From Parafilimonas sp. (lineage in GTDB: Bacteria > Bacteroidota > Bacteroidia > Chitinophagales > Chitinophagaceae): DNA of 7,559 nucleotides. The notes under the pieces are model-generated. The model was not told where the DNA came from. It searched no databases and worked only from the letters and a program-made list of their open reading frames with translations. Of the stretch, positions 5,659 through 7,559 are shown in pieces (positions within the stretch are counted from its first letter, which is position 1; every line of letters starts with the position of its first letter). The stretch is taken from assembly GCA_025927795.1 (NCBI GenBank), contig JAICKT010000216.1, positions 1-7,559 of the forward strand. Direction: 5' to 3'. The position numbers were made by a program, and so were the translations under genes.

Positions 5659-7559
5659 ATGCGGGTAAGTTTCTCTTTGCTTTTTTTTATTTTAATAATA
5701 CCGATAGCAAGCAATGTTTCTGCACAACAATTTCCCCAGAGCAGGAATAACAGCAACATGAATGTCGGCCATCTTTATGGTAAAGTTTTAGATGCAAAAA
5801 CAGATAAGCCGGTAGAAGCTGCAACAGTACAATTAACCGGAGGCAGGTTTGATACATCGGCAAAAAAAATGAAGACTGCTATTCTTAAAACAGTTCTTAC
5901 TGAAAATAATGGCGATTTTTCATTGGATAATTTGCCGGTTTTTGGAAAATTTACTTTGACAATTTCTGCTGTTGGTTATAAACCATACACACAACAGATA
6001 ACGTTTGGTTTAAAGTTTCAGAATAACACTAATCAAAATCAACAAGACAGGCTGCAGCAAATGATGAACATGGTTGATAAAGATTTGGGCAATATAAAAC
6101 TTGTTCAGGATTCAGCTACACTGGCTTCTGTAACTGTAACTACATCTGCAAAACCATTTTTTGAAATGGGTGTTGACCGTAAAATTTTTAATGTAGATAA
6201 AAATATTGTAAGCCAGGGGCAAACCGCAACAGAAGTAATGAAGCAAATACCCGGCGTTAATGTAGATATTGACGGAAATGTTACACTGCGAAATTCTGCT
6301 CCGCAATTGTTTGTTGACGGAAGGCCTACCACGCTTACGTTTGACCAGATTCCTTCTGACCTGATTGACCGTGTTGAATTAATAACAAATCCTTCAGCAA
6401 AATATGATGCCAGCGGCGGCAATGCAGGTATTATAAATATTGTGTTGAAGAAAAATAAAAGAACAGGTTATAACGGTGGTATAAGAACAGGATTTGATTC
6501 AAGAGGAAGAGTAAATCTTGGCGGTGATATAAATATGCGTCAGAATAAAATAAATTTCTTTTTGAATGGAAATTATAATCAACGCAAATCAACCGGCACT
6601 TTTAATAATGTTCGTGATAATATAAGCGATACACCGTCAACTATTACGCAGGATGGCAAATCAATTAACAACGGCTCTTTTGCTTTTTTACGCACCGGCT
6701 TCGATTACTTTATTGATAACAGAAATACATTAACGCTGACAGGCACGTATGTACACGGTCATTTCAGAAATAATCAATCTCAGGTTGTTGATTCAACTAT
6801 TGAAGAAAAGTTCAGTTCATACAGCAATGTGTATAATAATTCGGCATTCGATTTTAGAAATTATGGCGGGCAGTTAAGCTTTAGACATAATTTTTCTAAC
6901 CAGGGCCACGATATAACTGCTGATGTTAATTATAACGGAAGCACTAACAACAGTACAAATTATATAAGCACTTATACATTTTCTCCCGGCACAAGAATTT
7001 TTAAAGAACCTCCTTTTTTACAGCACATTAATTCAAATGGCTTTAACCGTTTTCTCACTATGCAAAGTGATTATGAAAACCAGATAAATGATAAAACAAA
7101 AATTGAAGCTGGTGTTCGCTCGGCTGTGCGGTTTTATAAAAATATCAATAACCAGTATTATTTTAACGATAGTCTTAAAGATTATGTTTTTATTCCGTTC
7201 ATTAGTTCTGATTATAAATATACTGACCAGGTGTACGCTGCTTATGCAACATATTCTTTAAAGTTGAAGAAATGGAATCTGCAATTTGGGTTAAGAGGTG
7301 AGAGCTCAAATTATAATGGAACACTTTTAAATAAAGATTCATCATTTAAAGTAAATTATGCTATTAGTCTTTTTCCAAGTTCTTTTATAACATATCATAT
7401 TGATGAAAAACAAGACCTTCAAATCAACTATAGCCGCCGTATAAATCGCCCTAATTTTTTCCAGTTAATTCCTTTTTATGATTACAGTGATCCGCAAAAC
7501 CCAAGTGTGGGTAATGCGGCGCTTAAACCTGAGTTTACAAATTCTTTTGAACTGTCTTA
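5659..7559 (+). CDS. Outer-membrane beta-barrel / TonB-receptor-like protein, 3'-truncated
   Basis: Predicted outer-membrane protein of the Bacteroidota 'outer membrane beta-barrel family' related to TonB-dependent receptors; the ligand is unknown. ATG 5659 directly follows an in-frame TAG, fixing it as the first possible start. Residues 1-22 form a signal peptide with hydrophobic core SLLFFILIIPIA and likely cleavage NVSA/QQ. A carboxypeptidase-regulatory-like beta-sandwich follows (about 38-118; HLYGKVLDAKTDKPVEAA, then GDFSLDNLP). Next come a Gln/Asn/Met-rich linker (about 125-145) and a plug-like domain (about 155-265). The plug includes EVMKQIPGVNVDIDG, LFVDGRP, IDRVELITNPSAKYDASG and IINIVLKK. 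The barrel runs from about 266 to the window edge (633 codons visible, no stop) and contains INYSRRINRPNFFQLIPF and NAALKPEFTNSFELS, typical late-barrel motifs. The neighbouring tRNA gives no functional clue, no SusD-like partner is visible, and no clean promoter was found in the 99-bp gap. Confidence 0.9.
   Translation, partial: MRVSFSLLFFILIIPIASNVSAQQFPQSRNNSNMNVGHLYGKVLDAKTDKPVEAATVQLTGGRFDTSAKKMKTAILKTVLTENNGDFSLDNLPVFGKFTLTISAVGYKPYTQQITFGLKFQNNTNQNQQDRLQQMMNMVDKDLGNIKLVQDSATLASVTVTTSAKPFFEMGVDRKIFNVDKNIVSQGQTATEVMKQIPGVNVDIDGNVTLRNSAPQLFVDGRPTTLTFDQIPSDLIDRVELITNPSAKYDASGGNAGIINIVLKKNKRTGYNGGIRTGFDSRGRVNLGGDINMRQNKINFFLNGNYNQRKSTGTFNNVRDNISDTPSTITQDGKSINNGSFAFLRTGFDYFIDNRNTLTLTGTYVHGHFRNNQSQVVDSTIEEKFSSYSNVYNNSAFDFRNYGGQLSFRHNFSNQGHDITADVNYNGSTNNSTNYISTYTFSPGTRIFKEPPFLQHINSNGFNRFLTMQSDYENQINDKTKIEAGVRSAVRFYKNINNQYYFNDSLKDYVFIPFISSDYKYTDQVYAAYATYSLKLKKWNLQFGLRGESSNYNGTLLNKDSSFKVNYAISLFPSSFITYHIDEKQDLQINYSRRINRPNFFQLIPFYDYSDPQNPSVGNAALKPEFTNSFELS

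Noticed and set aside
5520..5750. Plus-strand open frame starting in the tRNA (76 codons)
   Set aside because: It begins at the GTG anticodon of tRNA-His and overlaps the signal-peptide region of the beta-barrel gene in another frame; coding is not credible.
6105..6422. Minus-strand open frames opposite the beta-barrel gene
   Set aside because: They lie over the plug-like domain of a clear gene and show no recognisable domain.

Overview
The window is an AT-rich bacterial chromosome segment, most likely from the phylum Bacteroidota and plausibly a Chitinophaga-like lineage. The pointers are Rho with an acidic N-terminal extension, an UpxY-like NusG paralog, and an outer-membrane beta-barrel protein carrying a carboxypeptidase-regulatory-like domain in front of a TonB-receptor-type plug. 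Shine-Dalgarno sequences are mostly lacking. Promoter-like elements fit the Bacteroidota form TTTG - about 20 bp - TAnnTTTG, including one perfect copy ahead of a tRNA gene. The genus cannot be fixed from this window.

Layout: (1) 1-1221 (+) is the 3' part of rho, closed by a clear intrinsic terminator at 1242-1270. (2) Converging on it is a leftward block at 1295-5328. In transcription order this holds an inner-membrane-anchored Prc/Tsp-type S41 protease, an intrinsic terminator, a NusG/UpxY-like antiterminator, a CpsB/YwqE-type PHP tyrosine phosphatase and a 5'(3')-deoxyribonucleotidase-like HAD phosphatase. The last three look like one operon. (3) 5329-5484 is a divergent promoter region between the protease and tRNA-His(GTG) at 5485-5559. 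(4) From 5659 (+) to the right edge runs a truncated outer-membrane beta-barrel/TonB-receptor-like protein with a signal peptide.

Functional links: the NusG paralog and the CpsB-type phosphatase belong to families that usually regulate capsule or exopolysaccharide production, by antitermination and by dephosphorylation of a BY-kinase respectively. No polysaccharide gene is visible here. The most interesting local structure is the leader of the NusG-like gene. A good promoter-like element sits on the stop codon of the upstream protease gene, and a strong terminator hairpin lies between it and the NusG-like start codon. An antitermination-family gene may therefore be expressed through its own attenuator. 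I see no CRISPR array, insertion sequence, phage gene or obvious new multi-gene system; most of the window is ordinary core genome.
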